Shown here: piece by piece, positions 43,347-52,186 of the stretch
Layout: every line of letters begins with the position of its first letter
Numbering within the stretch: the first letter of the stretch is position 1
Assembly (NCBI GenBank): GCA_900319225.1
Contig: ONNV01000002.1
Coordinates: 1 to 64,000 of the forward strand
Reading direction: 5' to 3'
DNA: 64,000 bases
From: an uncultured Prevotellaceae bacterium
GTDB lineage: Bacteria > Bacteroidota > Bacteroidia > Bacteroidales > Bacteroidaceae
Translations under genes and position numbers: made by a program
The notes under the pieces: model-generated
Database searches by the model: none
The model's input: the letters and a program-made list of their open reading frames with translations, nothing else
Told to the model about the DNA's origin: nothing

Positions 43347-44828
43347 ATGACTATCAAGGATTTACAGCCCAAGATCGTTTGGGATAACTTTTATGGAATA
43401 ACACGGCAGCCGCGTCCTTCAAAGCATGAGGAGAAGATCCGTGCATGGCTTTTGGATTGGGCCAGGCAGCGTAATATTGAGGCTTTTGCCGATGAGACCG
43501 GAAACGTGATCATGCGCAAGCCTGCCACTCCGGGAATGGAGAACCTCAAGGGTGTGATTATGCAGGGCCATATGGATATGGTTCCGCAGAAGAACTCCGA
43601 TGTAAAGCATGACTTTGAGAACGACCCCATAGAGACCTGGGTGGACGGTGACTGGCTCAAGGCCAAGGGAACCACTCTCGGTGCCGATAACGGACTGGGT
43701 GTAGCACTTGCCTTGTCAGTGCTGGAATCAGATGATATAAAGCATGGCCCGCTGGAACTGCTGGTCACCTATGATGAGGAGACCGGCATGACAGGCGCGC
43801 AGAATCTTAAGCCGGGTGTACTTAAGGGTGATATTCTGCTCAACCTGGACTCAGAGACAGAGGGTGAGCTCTACATAGGCTGCGCCGGAGGTCTTGACGC
43901 TTCAATAAAAGGCACTTATGAGCGTAAGCCCGAGCCCAAGGGCTGGCTCTGCTACAGCCTGGCCGTAAAGGGATTCCAGGGCGGTCACTCCGGTATGGAT
44001 ATCATACTGTGCCGCGCCAATGCGAACAGGGTGGGGGCACGCGTAATGTATGCCCTGCTTACCAAAGCCGATGCCAAGCTGATTGACATGGAGGGCGGCA
44101 CGCTGCGCAATGCAATTCCGCGTGAGTGCTTTGCAACCGTATATATCGCTCCCGATAAGGAGGCCGTAGCCAAGCAGGTGGTGGCCGATGTGTTTGCTGA
44201 GGTCAAGGCTGAGTATGCAGCAACCGATCCCGGCTGCAACTACGTGTTTGAGCCCTACAAGTGCGCTCCGGGTGAGACTTGTGATCCCGATGAGTGCCTC
44301 TATGTGGAGGAGGGTACTTCACTGCGTTATATCCAGGCTATTCTGGCTTGTCCGGACGGTGTGGAGCGCATGAGTGATCAGATGCCCGGTCTTGTGGAGA
44401 CATCCAACAACATGGCTATGGTCAAGATCTATAAGGGTGAGTTCTTTATCGGTAACCTGCTGCGCAGCTCAGTTGACAGCGCCAAGGAGATGCTGGCACT
44501 GCGTGTACGCAGCGTGGCAGAGCTGGCCGGTTGTAAACTGGAACTGTCAGGTGGTTACTCTGGTTGGGCTCCTAATGCAGCATCACCTATACTTAATGTG
44601 ATGATGACGGAGTACAGGAAGATGTTCGGAACAGATCCCAAGTCAATGGCTATACATGCCGGACTTGAATGCGGAATACTGAGCGGTGCTTATCCCCATT
44701 GGGATATGGTATCATTCGGCCCCACGCTCTTGAGTCCGCACTCACCCGATGAGCGCTGCTACATCCCCTCCGTCCAAAAGGTTTGGGATTACCTCAAAGC
44801 AGTTCTCGCTGCAATTCCTACTAAATAA
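43347..44828 (+). CDS. pepD: Aminoacyl-histidine dipeptidase (Xaa-His dipeptidase)
   Basis: A cytosolic M20-type metallopeptidase (493 aa) that splits Xaa-His and similar dipeptides. The metal sites appear in order: IMQGHMDMVPQKN, TLGADNGLGVALALSVLE, LLVTYDEETGMTGAQNL and LLNLDSETEGEL. AIHAGLECGILSGAYPHWDM carries the late Glu and the H ligand region. The lid domain sits between them (GFQGGHSGMDI). Length and order are typical of Bacteroidales PepD. It has its own promoter and a strong terminator. Confidence 0.94.
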   Translation: MTIKDLQPKIVWDNFYGITRQPRPSKHEEKIRAWLLDWARQRNIEAFADETGNVIMRKPATPGMENLKGVIMQGHMDMVPQKNSDVKHDFENDPIETWVDGDWLKAKGTTLGADNGLGVALALSVLESDDIKHGPLELLVTYDEETGMTGAQNLKPGVLKGDILLNLDSETEGELYIGCAGGLDASIKGTYERKPEPKGWLCYSLAVKGFQGGHSGMDIILCRANANRVGARVMYALLTKADAKLIDMEGGTLRNAIPRECFATVYIAPDKEAVAKQVVADVFAEVKAEYAATDPGCNYVFEPYKCAPGETCDPDECLYVEEGTSLRYIQAILACPDGVERMSDQMPGLVETSNNMAMVKIYKGEFFIGNLLRSSVDSAKEMLALRVRSVAELAGCKLELSGGYSGWAPNAASPILNVMMTEYRKMFGTDPKSMAIHAGLECGILSGAYPHWDMVSFGPTLLSPHSPDERCYIPSVQKVWDYLKAVLAAIPTK

Positions 44829-44832
44829 AAGA

Positions 44833-44864
44833 AAGGCTTGCCAATCGGCAAGCCTTCCTTTTTA
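44833..44864. terminator. Bidirectional intrinsic terminator
   Basis: AAGGCTTGCC (44833-44842) pairs perfectly with 44847-44856 around AATC, followed by CCTTTTTAT, and preceded by an A-rich stretch that gives a T-run on the other strand. It serves both pepD and the converging lrp-type gene. Confidence 0.88.
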
Positions 44865-45362
44865 TATTGAGAGACCGAATGTCTTCTTGATGGGGCTCAT
44901 CACGAACATGGACTGGATGGAACCTACGGTATCGGTGGTACCCAGCACGTTCATGAGGAACTCCTTGTAAGAGCGCATGTCAGGGCAGTAAACCTTAAGC
45001 AGGTAGTCAAACTCTCCCGATATGTTGTAGCACTCTGCCACCTCTTTCATATTACGTGCGGCCTCCTCAAAGCGGTGGGCGGCGTCGCCGGTCATCATGC
45101 GCAGACGTACGCAGCAGAATACCACAAATCCCAGGTTCAGCTTCTCAGGGTCCAGTACGGCTATATACTTCTTTATATATCCCTCGCGTTCCAGACGTTT
45201 CTGGCGCTCAAACACCGGGGTGGTGGATAGATGCACCTTTGCAGCCAGTTCCTTGGTGGTAAGACGTGAATTATCCTGCAGACAGGTCAGTATCTTGATG
45301 TCTGTAGCATCCAATTCTCCTGCTTTTGGCTCAATCATAGTTGAAATATTCTCCTTTTCCAT
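44862..45362 (-). CDS. Lrp/AsnC-family transcriptional regulator
   Basis: A 166-residue feast/famine regulator. The N-terminal helix-turn-helix is LTTKELAAKVHLSTTPVFER, preceded by LDATDIKILTCLQDN. The C-terminal RAM ligand domain contains VAECYNISGEFDYLLKVYCP. The start is uncertain: ATG at 45362 adds MEKENIST, while ATG at 45338 follows an AAAAGGAG stretch and gives a more usual length. The gene is divergent from metY (179 bases between), so control of sulfur amino acid synthesis is a reasonable guess, not shown. Confidence 0.9.
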   Translation of the reverse strand: MEKENISTMIEPKAGELDATDIKILTCLQDNSRLTTKELAAKVHLSTTPVFERQKRLEREGYIKKYIAVLDPEKLNLGFVVFCCVRLRMMTGDAAHRFEEAARNMKEVAECYNISGEFDYLLKVYCPDMRSYKEFLMNVLGTTDTVGSIQSMFVMSPIKKTFGLSI

Positions 45363-45441
45363 AGATATTGGGGTTATTTGCTGGTTTTTGTTCTTTAATA
45401 CGCTGCAAATGTAGCCAAGTTTTCCTTTGTTTCAAATTTTC

Positions 45442-45472
45442 TTGGTGACATTTTCTGATAGCTATAACTTTG
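45442..45472 (+). promoter_or_regulatory. Promoter of metY
   Basis: TTG (45442-45444), 20 bases, then TAACTTTG (45465-45472), 69 bases before the metY ATG. The leader is A-rich. No operator for the divergent Lrp-type regulator can be recognised with certainty. Confidence 0.65.
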
Positions 45473-45541
45473 CATCGTCAAAAGAAAACAAAACGACAAG
45501 ACAAACAAACTGGAGTATTAACAATTAAAACAATAAGGAAT

Positions 45542-46831
45542 ATGGGAAACATTAACAAACTTCATCTTGAGACATTGGCCCTTCATGTAGGCCAGGAGCA
45601 GCCGGATCCCGCGTCAGATGCACGCGCAGTACCTATCTATCAGACCACATCCTATGTGTTCCGCAACTCACAGCACGCTGCTGACCGTTTTGGTCTGCGT
45701 GATGCAGGTAATATCTACGGCCGTCTGACCAACTCCACACAGGATGTACTTGAGAAGCGCATTGCCGCTCTTGAGGGTGGCGTAGCCGGTCTGGCAGTTG
45801 CATCGGGTGCAGCCGCAGTAACATACGCCCTGCAGAACATTGCTCAGGCTGGTGACCACATCGTGGCAGCCGACAACCTGTATGGTGGTTCATTCAACCT
45901 GATAACACACACACTTTCAACCCAGGGCATCAGTAGCACCATCGTTAAGGTGAATGACCTGGCAGCTCTTGAGGCAGCCATCCGCCCCAACACCAAGGCA
46001 ATCTATGCCGAGACATTCGGTAACCCCAACAGCGATGTTACCAATCTGGAGGCTGTAGCAGCCATTGCTCACAAGCACGGCATCGTATTTATCGTGGATA
46101 ACACATTCGCTCCCATACTTATCCGTCCGTTGGAGCACGGAGCAGACATCGTGGTTCATTCCGCAACCAAGTTCATCGGCGGTCACGGTTCATCACTGGG
46201 TGGCGTTATCGTTGACGGCGGTACATTCAACTGGAAGGCCAACCCCGACAAGTATCCTACACTGGCCAAACCCGATCCCTCTTACCACGGCGCAGTATTT
46301 GCCGATGTAGCCGGTGCAGCCGCATTCGTAACCCGTATCCGTGCCGTCATCCTGCGTGACACCGGTGCTGCCATCAGCCCCTTCAACGCTTGGATCCTGC
46401 TGCAGGGTGTCGAGTCACTGCCTCTGCGCATAGAGCGTCACGTTGAGAACGCACTCAAGGTAGTTGACTATCTGGCTAAGAACCCCAAGGTTGCCAAGGT
46501 TAACCATCCTTCACTGCAGGATCATCCGGATCATGAGCTCTACAAGAAGTATTTCCCCAACGGTGGCGGTTCAATCTTCACCTTTGAGATCAACGGCACA
46601 CAGGAGGATACCTGGAAGTTCATCGACTCACTGCAGATATTCTCACTGCTTGCCAACGTGGCCGATGTAAAGAGCCTTGTGATACATCCTTACACCACCA
46701 CACACTCACAGATGACATCAAAGGAGCTGGCCGAGCAGCACATCACTCCTACAACAGTTCGTCTGTCAATAGGTGTGGAGCATGTAGATGATATCATTGC
46801 TGATCTGGATCAGGCTTTTGCAAAGATTTGA
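45542..46831 (+). CDS. metY: O-acetylhomoserine aminocarboxypropyltransferase/sulfhydrylase
   Basis: A PLP enzyme (429 aa) that makes homocysteine from O-acetylhomoserine and sulfide (or methionine from methanethiol). The PLP lysine is in VHSATKFIGGHGSSLGG. VPIYQTTSYVFRNSQHAADR and EGGVAGLAVASGAAAVTYAL are signatures of the Cys/Met metabolism family, and TFGNPNSDVTNLEAVAAIAH supports the long MetY type. ATG at 45542 is chosen over an upstream in-frame start lacking conserved residues. metA, the enzyme for its substrate, follows. Confidence 0.95.
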   Translation: MGNINKLHLETLALHVGQEQPDPASDARAVPIYQTTSYVFRNSQHAADRFGLRDAGNIYGRLTNSTQDVLEKRIAALEGGVAGLAVASGAAAVTYALQNIAQAGDHIVAADNLYGGSFNLITHTLSTQGISSTIVKVNDLAALEAAIRPNTKAIYAETFGNPNSDVTNLEAVAAIAHKHGIVFIVDNTFAPILIRPLEHGADIVVHSATKFIGGHGSSLGGVIVDGGTFNWKANPDKYPTLAKPDPSYHGAVFADVAGAAAFVTRIRAVILRDTGAAISPFNAWILLQGVESLPLRIERHVENALKVVDYLAKNPKVAKVNHPSLQDHPDHELYKKYFPNGGGSIFTFEINGTQEDTWKFIDSLQIFSLLANVADVKSLVIHPYTTTHSQMTSKELAEQHITPTTVRLSIGVEHVDDIIADLDQAFAKI

Positions 46832-46860
46832 TTCTTTATCCAAGTTATTTTAAGATTGAC

Positions 46861-46913
46861 TATTTTTGCCATGGTGTTCACCGTTCCTTTGCGGGTTAAC
46901 CGCAGGGGAACGG
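46861..46913 (+). promoter_or_regulatory. metA promoter box and 14-bp leader hairpin
   Basis: TATTTTTG (46861-46868) matches the -7 box, with no clear -33. Just downstream, 46881-46894 pairs with 46900-46913 around GTTAA: 14 pairs, two of them G-T (CCGTTCCTTTGCGG with CCGCAGGGGAACGG). The hairpin would sit at or near the 5' end of the metA transcript, 28 bases before the ATG. It fits no riboswitch I know. Confidence 0.5.
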
Positions 46914-46941
46914 CGAATCCGTTGGAGATAAATAAGATAAT

Positions 46942-47859
46942 ATGCCTCTAAAACTGCCCGATAAACTGCCCGCAATAGAGATTCTCAAGGGTGAGAACAT
47001 ATTTGTGATGGATACCAGCCGTGCCATGAGCCAGGATATACGTCCGCTGCGTATTGTGGTGCTCAACCTGATGCCGCTCAAGATAACCACTGAGACGGAT
47101 CTGATAAGGCTCATATCCAACACTCCGCTACAGATTGAGCTCAAACTCATGAAGTTGCGCAGCCATACGTCCAAGAATACCCCCGTAGAGCACATGCGTG
47201 TGTTCTACAAGGATTTTGAGTACCTGCGTGACGAGAAGTTTGACGGACTTATCGTGACCGGAGCCCCGCTGGAGCAGATGCAGTTTGAGGAGGTGTCATA
47301 TTGGAACGAACTGACAGGAATCTTTGATTGGGCCAGGACTCACGTTACATCAACCTTATTTATCTGCTGGGCAGCGCAGGCTGCGCTTTATCACTACTAC
47401 GGCGTTCCCAAATATCCGTTGGAGCACAAGATGTCCGGCATTTTCAGGCACACCACAATAAATGAGCCTGTTCCCATATTCCGTGGGTTTGATGATGAGT
47501 TCTGGGCTCCCCACAGCCGTCACTCCGAGGTTCGTCGCTCCGATATAGAGCGTGTAGACGGCCTTAAGATACTCTCTGAGTCCGATGAGGCCGGGGTGTT
47601 CCTGGTATCCGGACGCGGGGGTAGGGAATTCTTCATGACAGGACATATGGAGTACTCTCCGCTTACTCTCGATACGGAGTACCGCCGTGACCTGGGCAAG
47701 GGTATGGATATTGACATGCCCAAGCATTACTACAGGGATGATGATCCTACCAAACAGCCGCTGGACCGTTGGCGTGCCCATGCTAACCTGTTCTACTCAA
47801 ACTGGCTGAACTACTACGTATATCAGGAGACTCCTTACAACCTGCAGGAGATCGGATAA
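46942..47859 (+). CDS. metA: Homoserine O-acetyltransferase (MetA type)
   Basis: A 305-residue MetA-fold enzyme that activates homoserine for methionine synthesis. The catalytic cysteine is in STLFICWAAQAALYHYYG, the histidine in GREFFMTGHMEYSPLTLD, and WAPHSRHSEVRR is a signature. The acyl-CoA pocket reads TGAPLEQMQFEEVSYW. A glutamate at the position after GAPL is the residue linked to acetyl-CoA use in Bacillus MetA, where E. coli has Gly for succinyl-CoA. This agrees with the O-acetylhomoserine enzyme MetY next door. A strong terminator follows. Confidence 0.93.
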   Translation: MPLKLPDKLPAIEILKGENIFVMDTSRAMSQDIRPLRIVVLNLMPLKITTETDLIRLISNTPLQIELKLMKLRSHTSKNTPVEHMRVFYKDFEYLRDEKFDGLIVTGAPLEQMQFEEVSYWNELTGIFDWARTHVTSTLFICWAAQAALYHYYGVPKYPLEHKMSGIFRHTTINEPVPIFRGFDDEFWAPHSRHSEVRRSDIERVDGLKILSESDEAGVFLVSGRGGREFFMTGHMEYSPLTLDTEYRRDLGKGMDIDMPKHYYRDDDPTKQPLDRWRAHANLFYSNWLNYYVYQETPYNLQEIG

Positions 47860-47860
47860 C

Positions 47861-47894
47861 AAAAAGCCCGGACCTTTTGGCCCGGGCTTTTTTA
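47861..47894. terminator. Bidirectional intrinsic terminator of metA and purM
   Basis: AAAAAGCCCGG (47861-47871) pairs with CCGGGCTTTTT (47882-47892) around a ten-base loop, with T-runs on both strands. It lies between the converging stops of metA and purM. Confidence 0.88.
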
Positions 47895-47911
47895 TTCAAT
47901 AAGTATCTGTC

Positions 47912-49081
47912 TTAGTATTCAAATACGCCGTACTCGCTGTGTATGGTAAGGTGAGTGTGGTCAGAGGGCTCAATGCGGCCTATAATCTGTGCATCGATGC
48001 CGAATGAGCGGCTTATCTCAATTACCTGCTGTGCATACTCCTTAGGCAGGTAAACCTCAAAGCGGTGACCGCAGTTGAACACCTTATACATCTCTTTCCA
48101 GTCAGTCTTGCTCTGCTCCTGGATGGTACGGAACAGGGGCGGGATGGGGAACATGTTGTCCTTTACCACGTGAACGCCGTCTACAAAGTGCAGGATCTTG
48201 GTCTGTGCACCGCCTGAGCAGTGGATCATTCCGTGAATCTGCGGGCGCAGTGCATCGAGCAGCTTCTTAACCACAGGGGCATAGGTGCGGGTGGGTGAGA
48301 GAACCAGCTTGCCGGCATCCAGAGGTGAATCCTGGACCTTATCTGTCAGGTTCAGACCGCCTGAATATACAAGCTCCTCAGGAACGGCATGGTCATATGT
48401 CTCGGGGTATTTCTGAGCGATACTCTTGCCGAATACATCGTGACGGGCGCTGGTAAGGCCGTTACTGCCCATACCTCCGTTGTACTCCTTCTCATATGTG
48501 GCCTGACCGAATGATGCAAGACCTACTATCACGTCACCCGGACGGATGTTGGCGTTGTTTATGACGTCACTGCGTTTCATGCGGCAGGTAACGGTGCTGT
48601 CCACGATGATAGTACGTACCAGGTCACCTACATCGGCAGTCTCACCGCCGGTGGCATAGGCGCCTACGCCCATCTCACGCAGCTCGGCCAGCAGTTCATC
48701 GGTACCGTTGATTATGGCGCTTATCACGCTGCCGGGTACCAGGTTCTTGTTTCGGCCTATGGTTGAACTTACCAGTATATTGTCTACGGCACCTACGCAG
48801 AGCAGGTCATCAATGTTCATTATCAGGGCATCCTGTGCAATGCCTTTCCATACAGACAGGTCACCTGTCTCTTTCCAGTAGGCGTATGCCAGTGATGACT
48901 TGGTTCCTGCACCGTCGGCATGCATTATGTTGCAGTACTCCGGATCACCGCCCAGTATATCGGGAATGATCTTGCAGAATGCCTTGGGGTAGAGACCTTT
49001 GTCAATGTTCTTGATGGCGTTGTGGACATCCTCCTTGGATGCAGATACGCCGCGTAGCATATAACGTTCGTTTGATTCCAT
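47912..49081 (-). CDS. purM: Phosphoribosylformylglycinamidine cyclo-ligase
   Basis: PurM (389 aa), the AIR synthase of purine synthesis, closes the imidazole ring using ATP. The characteristic pieces are DGAGTKSSLAYAYWKE, QDALIMNIDDLLCVGA, GAYATGGETADVGDLVRTII and GDVIVGLASFGQAT. It is somewhat longer than E. coli PurM (345), as usual in Bacteroidetes. The gene is followed on its strand by nothing but the terminator. aroE lies upstream with a 17-base gap, then purC, so two purine genes are in the same run. Confidence 0.94.
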   Translation of the reverse strand: MESNERYMLRGVSASKEDVHNAIKNIDKGLYPKAFCKIIPDILGGDPEYCNIMHADGAGTKSSLAYAYWKETGDLSVWKGIAQDALIMNIDDLLCVGAVDNILVSSTIGRNKNLVPGSVISAIINGTDELLAELREMGVGAYATGGETADVGDLVRTIIVDSTVTCRMKRSDVINNANIRPGDVIVGLASFGQATYEKEYNGGMGSNGLTSARHDVFGKSIAQKYPETYDHAVPEELVYSGGLNLTDKVQDSPLDAGKLVLSPTRTYAPVVKKLLDALRPQIHGMIHCSGGAQTKILHFVDGVHVVKDNMFPIPPLFRTIQEQSKTDWKEMYKVFNCGHRFEVYLPKEYAQQVIEISRSFGIDAQIIGRIEPSDHTHLTIHSEYGVFEY

Positions 49082-49098
49082 CAGAATGTTTCTTTGTT

Positions 49099-50151
49099 TT
49101 ATATCTCAATGCTGTTCCAGATATTCCATGCTGCAACTGCCTGCTGTTCAAGCATATCCTTGCCTCCCTTGGCCTGGGCTCCGTGCTCGCGGCCTTTCCT
49201 CATGAACATTGTCTCATCGGGGTTGGCGATTACGTCAAGCAGGACATGGTTTGATGAAAGGAAGGTGTAGGGAATGTCAGGGCACTGCTCAGTCTGGGGC
49301 CACATGCCCAAAGGGGTGCAGTTTACTATCACGTCATACTCATCCATGATAGAGGGTGAGAGCTCATAATATCCCATGATATCGAATGTGGAGTTACGGG
49401 ATACGAACTTGTTCTCTATTCCAAGTCTGTCAAGGGCATATTTTACGGCCTTTGAGACTCCTCCTGTACCAAGTATCAGGGCTTTCTTCTTATCCTGGAG
49501 CAGTTCCTTGAATGACTCGGTGAAACCTATCCAGTCAGTGTTGTAACCTATAAGTTCGGTACCTGAATCCTTGTGAATGACCTTTACGGTATTTACGGCG
49601 CCTATAGCCTGTGCCGTCTCGTCCAGACGGGTAAGGAGTGGTATTATATCCTCCTTGTAGGGTATGGTAACGTTGAATCCGCAGAGGTTGGGATTGCGGT
49701 CTACAAGTTCCTTGACCTCATCGGCACTATCCAACTCAAAGTTCTCATAAAAGGCATTGATATGCTCTTTCTTGAATTTGTTGTTGAAACGGGCCTTGGA
49801 TGTGGAGTGACCCAGAGGCTTGCCTATAAGACCGAACAGATGGCCGTATGATGAGTATGATGAGTATGAGCGTGCGGCAGATTCACGTTTGGGTTCAGCG
49901 CTCTCGGTCTTGACATCGGCAGTCCATGAATATGAGGGCTGCTGGGGCTCGGGTTCAACCTTAGGCTCTGCCTCAGGCTGTGGCTCTACCTCAGGTTCCA
50001 TCTGAGGTTCAAATGTGGGCTCCTCCTCCTTGTTCTCATAGATTGATGCATCATCATGCGCTGAATCCTGGGGAGAATCCAGTTTCTGGTTCACCACTTT
50101 TATAAGAACCATGAGAACGAAAGCCAGTACAAAAAGAGTGCTGAATCCCAT
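49099..50151 (-). CDS. aroE: Shikimate dehydrogenase with N-terminal membrane anchor and acidic linker
   Basis: The C-terminal 250 residues are AroE, which reduces 3-dehydroshikimate with NADPH. The motifs are HLFGLIGKPLGHSTSKARFN, GFNVTIPYKEDIIPLL (catalytic Lys), AIGAVNTVKV, ALILGTGGVSKAVKYAL and IVNCTPLGMWP. In front lie about 100 unusual residues: a membrane helix (MGFSTLFVLAFVLMVLIKVV), a Pro/Glu-rich repeat (EPEVEPQPEAEPKVEPEP) and a Ser/Tyr repeat (SYSSYSSYGH). There is no ATG, GTG or TTG codon between the anchor and the enzyme that could start a normal AroE, so the extension seems real. The anchor has no cleavage site, so the enzyme should stay tethered to the cytosolic face, if the short N-terminus is outside. 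Confidence 0.9.
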   Translation of the reverse strand: MGFSTLFVLAFVLMVLIKVVNQKLDSPQDSAHDDASIYENKEEEPTFEPQMEPEVEPQPEAEPKVEPEPQQPSYSWTADVKTESAEPKRESAARSYSSYSSYGHLFGLIGKPLGHSTSKARFNNKFKKEHINAFYENFELDSADEVKELVDRNPNLCGFNVTIPYKEDIIPLLTRLDETAQAIGAVNTVKVIHKDSGTELIGYNTDWIGFTESFKELLQDKKKALILGTGGVSKAVKYALDRLGIENKFVSRNSTFDIMGYYELSPSIMDEYDVIVNCTPLGMWPQTEQCPDIPYTFLSSNHVLLDVIANPDETMFMRKGREHGAQAKGGKDMLEQQAVAAWNIWNSIEI

Positions 50152-50156
50152 AGGAT

Positions 50157-51104
50157 TTATCTTTTAGCCAACCACTCGGTTACGTTCTTCTCAATGCGGG
50201 CAGCAAGGTCTGTGCCGCTCTCCTTTACGAATTTCTCACCAACTATGTGCTCGTAGAGCTCAATGTAACGCTCAGATACGCTCTCTGCATATGCATCGGT
50301 AATCTCAGGCATTACCTGACCGGGCTGGTTCATGAAGTTGTGCTCAATGAGCCACTGGCGAACGAACTCCTTGGAGAGCTGCTTCTGGGGCTCTCCCTTC
50401 TCAAACTTCTCCTGATAGCCGTCAGCGTAGAAATAACGTGAGCTGTCGGGGGTGTGGATCTCATCGATCAGGTATACCTTGCCGTCACGCTTGCCGAACT
50501 CATACTTGGTATCAACCAGGATAAGGCCTTTCTGAGCGGCAATCTCTGTACCGCGCTTAAAGAGGGCGCGTGTGTACTGCTCCATAACCTCATAATCTTC
50601 CTTGCTTACCAGACCCTGTTTGATGATCTCCTCCTTTGAGATGTTCTCATCATGACCCTCCTCAGCCTTGGTGGTGGGGGTGATAAGGGGCTCGGCGAAC
50701 TTCTGGTTCTCCTTCATGCCCTCGGGCAGAACGTTACCGCAAAGGTTACGGCAGCCGTTCTTATAGTCGCGCCATGCAGAACCGGTCAGATAGCCGCGGA
50801 TGATCATCTCTACGCGGAAACCCTCACACTTGAGACCTACGGTAACCATAGGATCGGGGGTGGCCAGCTTCCAGTTGGGGCAGATGTCTGCGGTGGCATC
50901 CAGGAACTTGGCTGCAATCTGGTTCAGCACCTGGCCCTTGAAAGGAATACCCTTGGGCAGGATAACGTCAAAGGCCGATATACGGTCTGTGGCAACCATT
51001 ACCATCAGGTCATCATCAATGTTATAAACATCGCGAACCTTGCCGTGATAAACACTCTTCTGTCCTTTGAACTGGAAATCAGTTCTTGTCAAAGCTTTGC
51101 TCAT
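50157..51104 (-). CDS. purC: Phosphoribosylaminoimidazole-succinocarboxamide synthase
   Basis: SAICAR synthetase (315 aa), a purine enzyme that joins aspartate to CAIR with ATP. Signatures are [80 protein letters not shown] and [15 protein letters not shown]. This is the longer form typical of Bacteroidetes. Its first 26 bases overlap the 3' end of phoH in a different frame, so translation is probably coupled. Confidence 0.95.
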   Translation of the reverse strand: MSKALTRTDFQFKGQKSVYHGKVRDVYNIDDDLMVMVATDRISAFDVILPKGIPFKGQVLNQIAAKFLDATADICPNWKLATPDPMVTVGLKCEGFRVEMIIRGYLTGSAWRDYKNGCRNLCGNVLPEGMKENQKFAEPLITPTTKAEEGHDENISKEEIIKQGLVSKEDYEVMEQYTRALFKRGTEIAAQKGLILVDTKYEFGKRDGKVYLIDEIHTPDSSRYFYADGYQEKFEKGEPQKQLSKEFVRQWLIEHNFMNQPGQVMPEITDAYAESVSERYIELYEHIVGEKFVKESGTDLAARIEKNVTEWLAKR

Positions 51105-52077
51105 TGTTATCTTTTTTAGAAATTCTTTTTACTTCCTTGTGTGTCTGCTCATAGCGGTCATATGCATCCACAATGCGGGTAACCAGCTTGTGGCGGACGA
51201 TATCCTTCTTGGTCATGCGGATGATGCTCAGACCCTCCACGCCGTCCAGTATATCCAGTGCCTGTACCAGACCCGATATCTGTGTGGGCGGCAGGTCAAT
51301 CTGCGTAAGGTCACCCGTAACAATCATCTTGGTGTTCCAGCCCATGCGGGTAAGGAACATCTTGATCTGCTGCGGGGTGGTGTTCTGGGCCTCATCCAGT
51401 ATGACTACGGCATCATTCAGGGTGCGGCCGCGCATGAATGCCAGCGGTGCAATCTGTATGATGTTAAGGTCCATGTACTCCTTAAGCTTAGCTGTGGGAA
51501 TCATATCCTGCAGGGCATCATAGAGGGGCTGCAGGAACGGATCGATCTTCTCTCGCATATCGCCGGGCAGGAATCCCAGTTTCTCACCGGCCTCAACGGC
51601 AGGGCGGCACAGAACTATGCGCTTTACCTCCTTGTTCTTGAGGGCGCGAACGGCCAGTGCGATGGCGGTGTATGTCTTACCTGATCCTGCAGGACCTATT
51701 GCAAACAGCATGTCATGATCGGCATAATCGGTAACCAGTTTCTTCTGGTTCACGCTGCGTGGCATGATGGGACGACCGGTAACGCCAAAGAGAATCACAT
51801 CCGAGCTTTTCTCTCCACCCGGCTCCTCACCGTTTACAATGTCCACAATAACCTCCTCCTTGAGTGAGTTGTATTTGGAGCAGTATTTTTCCAGTTTGAG
51901 CACGGCCTGTTCCAGACGTGCAGTCTCATCATCATCGCCCATGATACGGATTACATTGCCCCTGGCCACTATGCGCAGCTTGGGGAAAAGGGCTTTGATC
52001 AACTGCATGTTGGTGTTGTTGACTCCGTAGAACACTGCGGGGTCAGCTTCATTAAGAACAAGGTGCTTTTCTATCAT
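51079..52077 (-). CDS. phoH: PhoH-family ATPase
   Basis: A 332-residue PhoH-like protein: an N-terminal KH-like region (about 1-90, including [17 protein letters not shown]), then a P-loop ATPase. It has Walker [21 protein letters not shown], Walker [21 protein letters not shown] and sensor [16 protein letters not shown]. The family is related to superfamily 1 helicases and is thought to act in RNA metabolism, often with ybeY. It overlaps purC by 26 bases. A -7 box is at 52100-52107. Confidence 0.93.
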   Translation of the reverse strand: MIEKHLVLNEADPAVFYGVNNTNMQLIKALFPKLRIVARGNVIRIMGDDDETARLEQAVLKLEKYCSKYNSLKEEVIVDIVNGEEPGGEKSSDVILFGVTGRPIMPRSVNQKKLVTDYADHDMLFAIGPAGSGKTYTAIALAVRALKNKEVKRIVLCRPAVEAGEKLGFLPGDMREKIDPFLQPLYDALQDMIPTAKLKEYMDLNIIQIAPLAFMRGRTLNDAVVILDEAQNTTPQQIKMFLTRMGWNTKMIVTGDLTQIDLPPTQISGLVQALDILDGVEGLSIIRMTKKDIVRHKLVTRIVDAYDRYEQTHKEVKRISKKDNNEQSFDKN

Positions 52078-52099
52078 GTAGGAAATCCGTTTCTTTGCG

Positions 52100-52107
52100 C
52101 AAAGTTA
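52100..52107 (-). promoter_or_regulatory. -7 box upstream of phoH
   Basis: The minus strand reads TAACTTTG, a perfect TAnnTTTG, 22 bases before the phoH ATG. No good -33 is seen. It may drive the phoH-purC-aroE-purM run. Confidence 0.5.
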
Positions 52108-52186
52108 CCCAATAATTGCGTAACGGATTAAAGGCATAGCTTATTATTTATTAACAAGGTATGATAATGCTTTAAGCTTGCCTGGA

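Noticed and set aside
46869..46941. Known SAM riboswitch before metA
   Set aside because: Only one hairpin is present; the conserved cores of SAM-I, SAM-II or SAM/SAH types are not seen.
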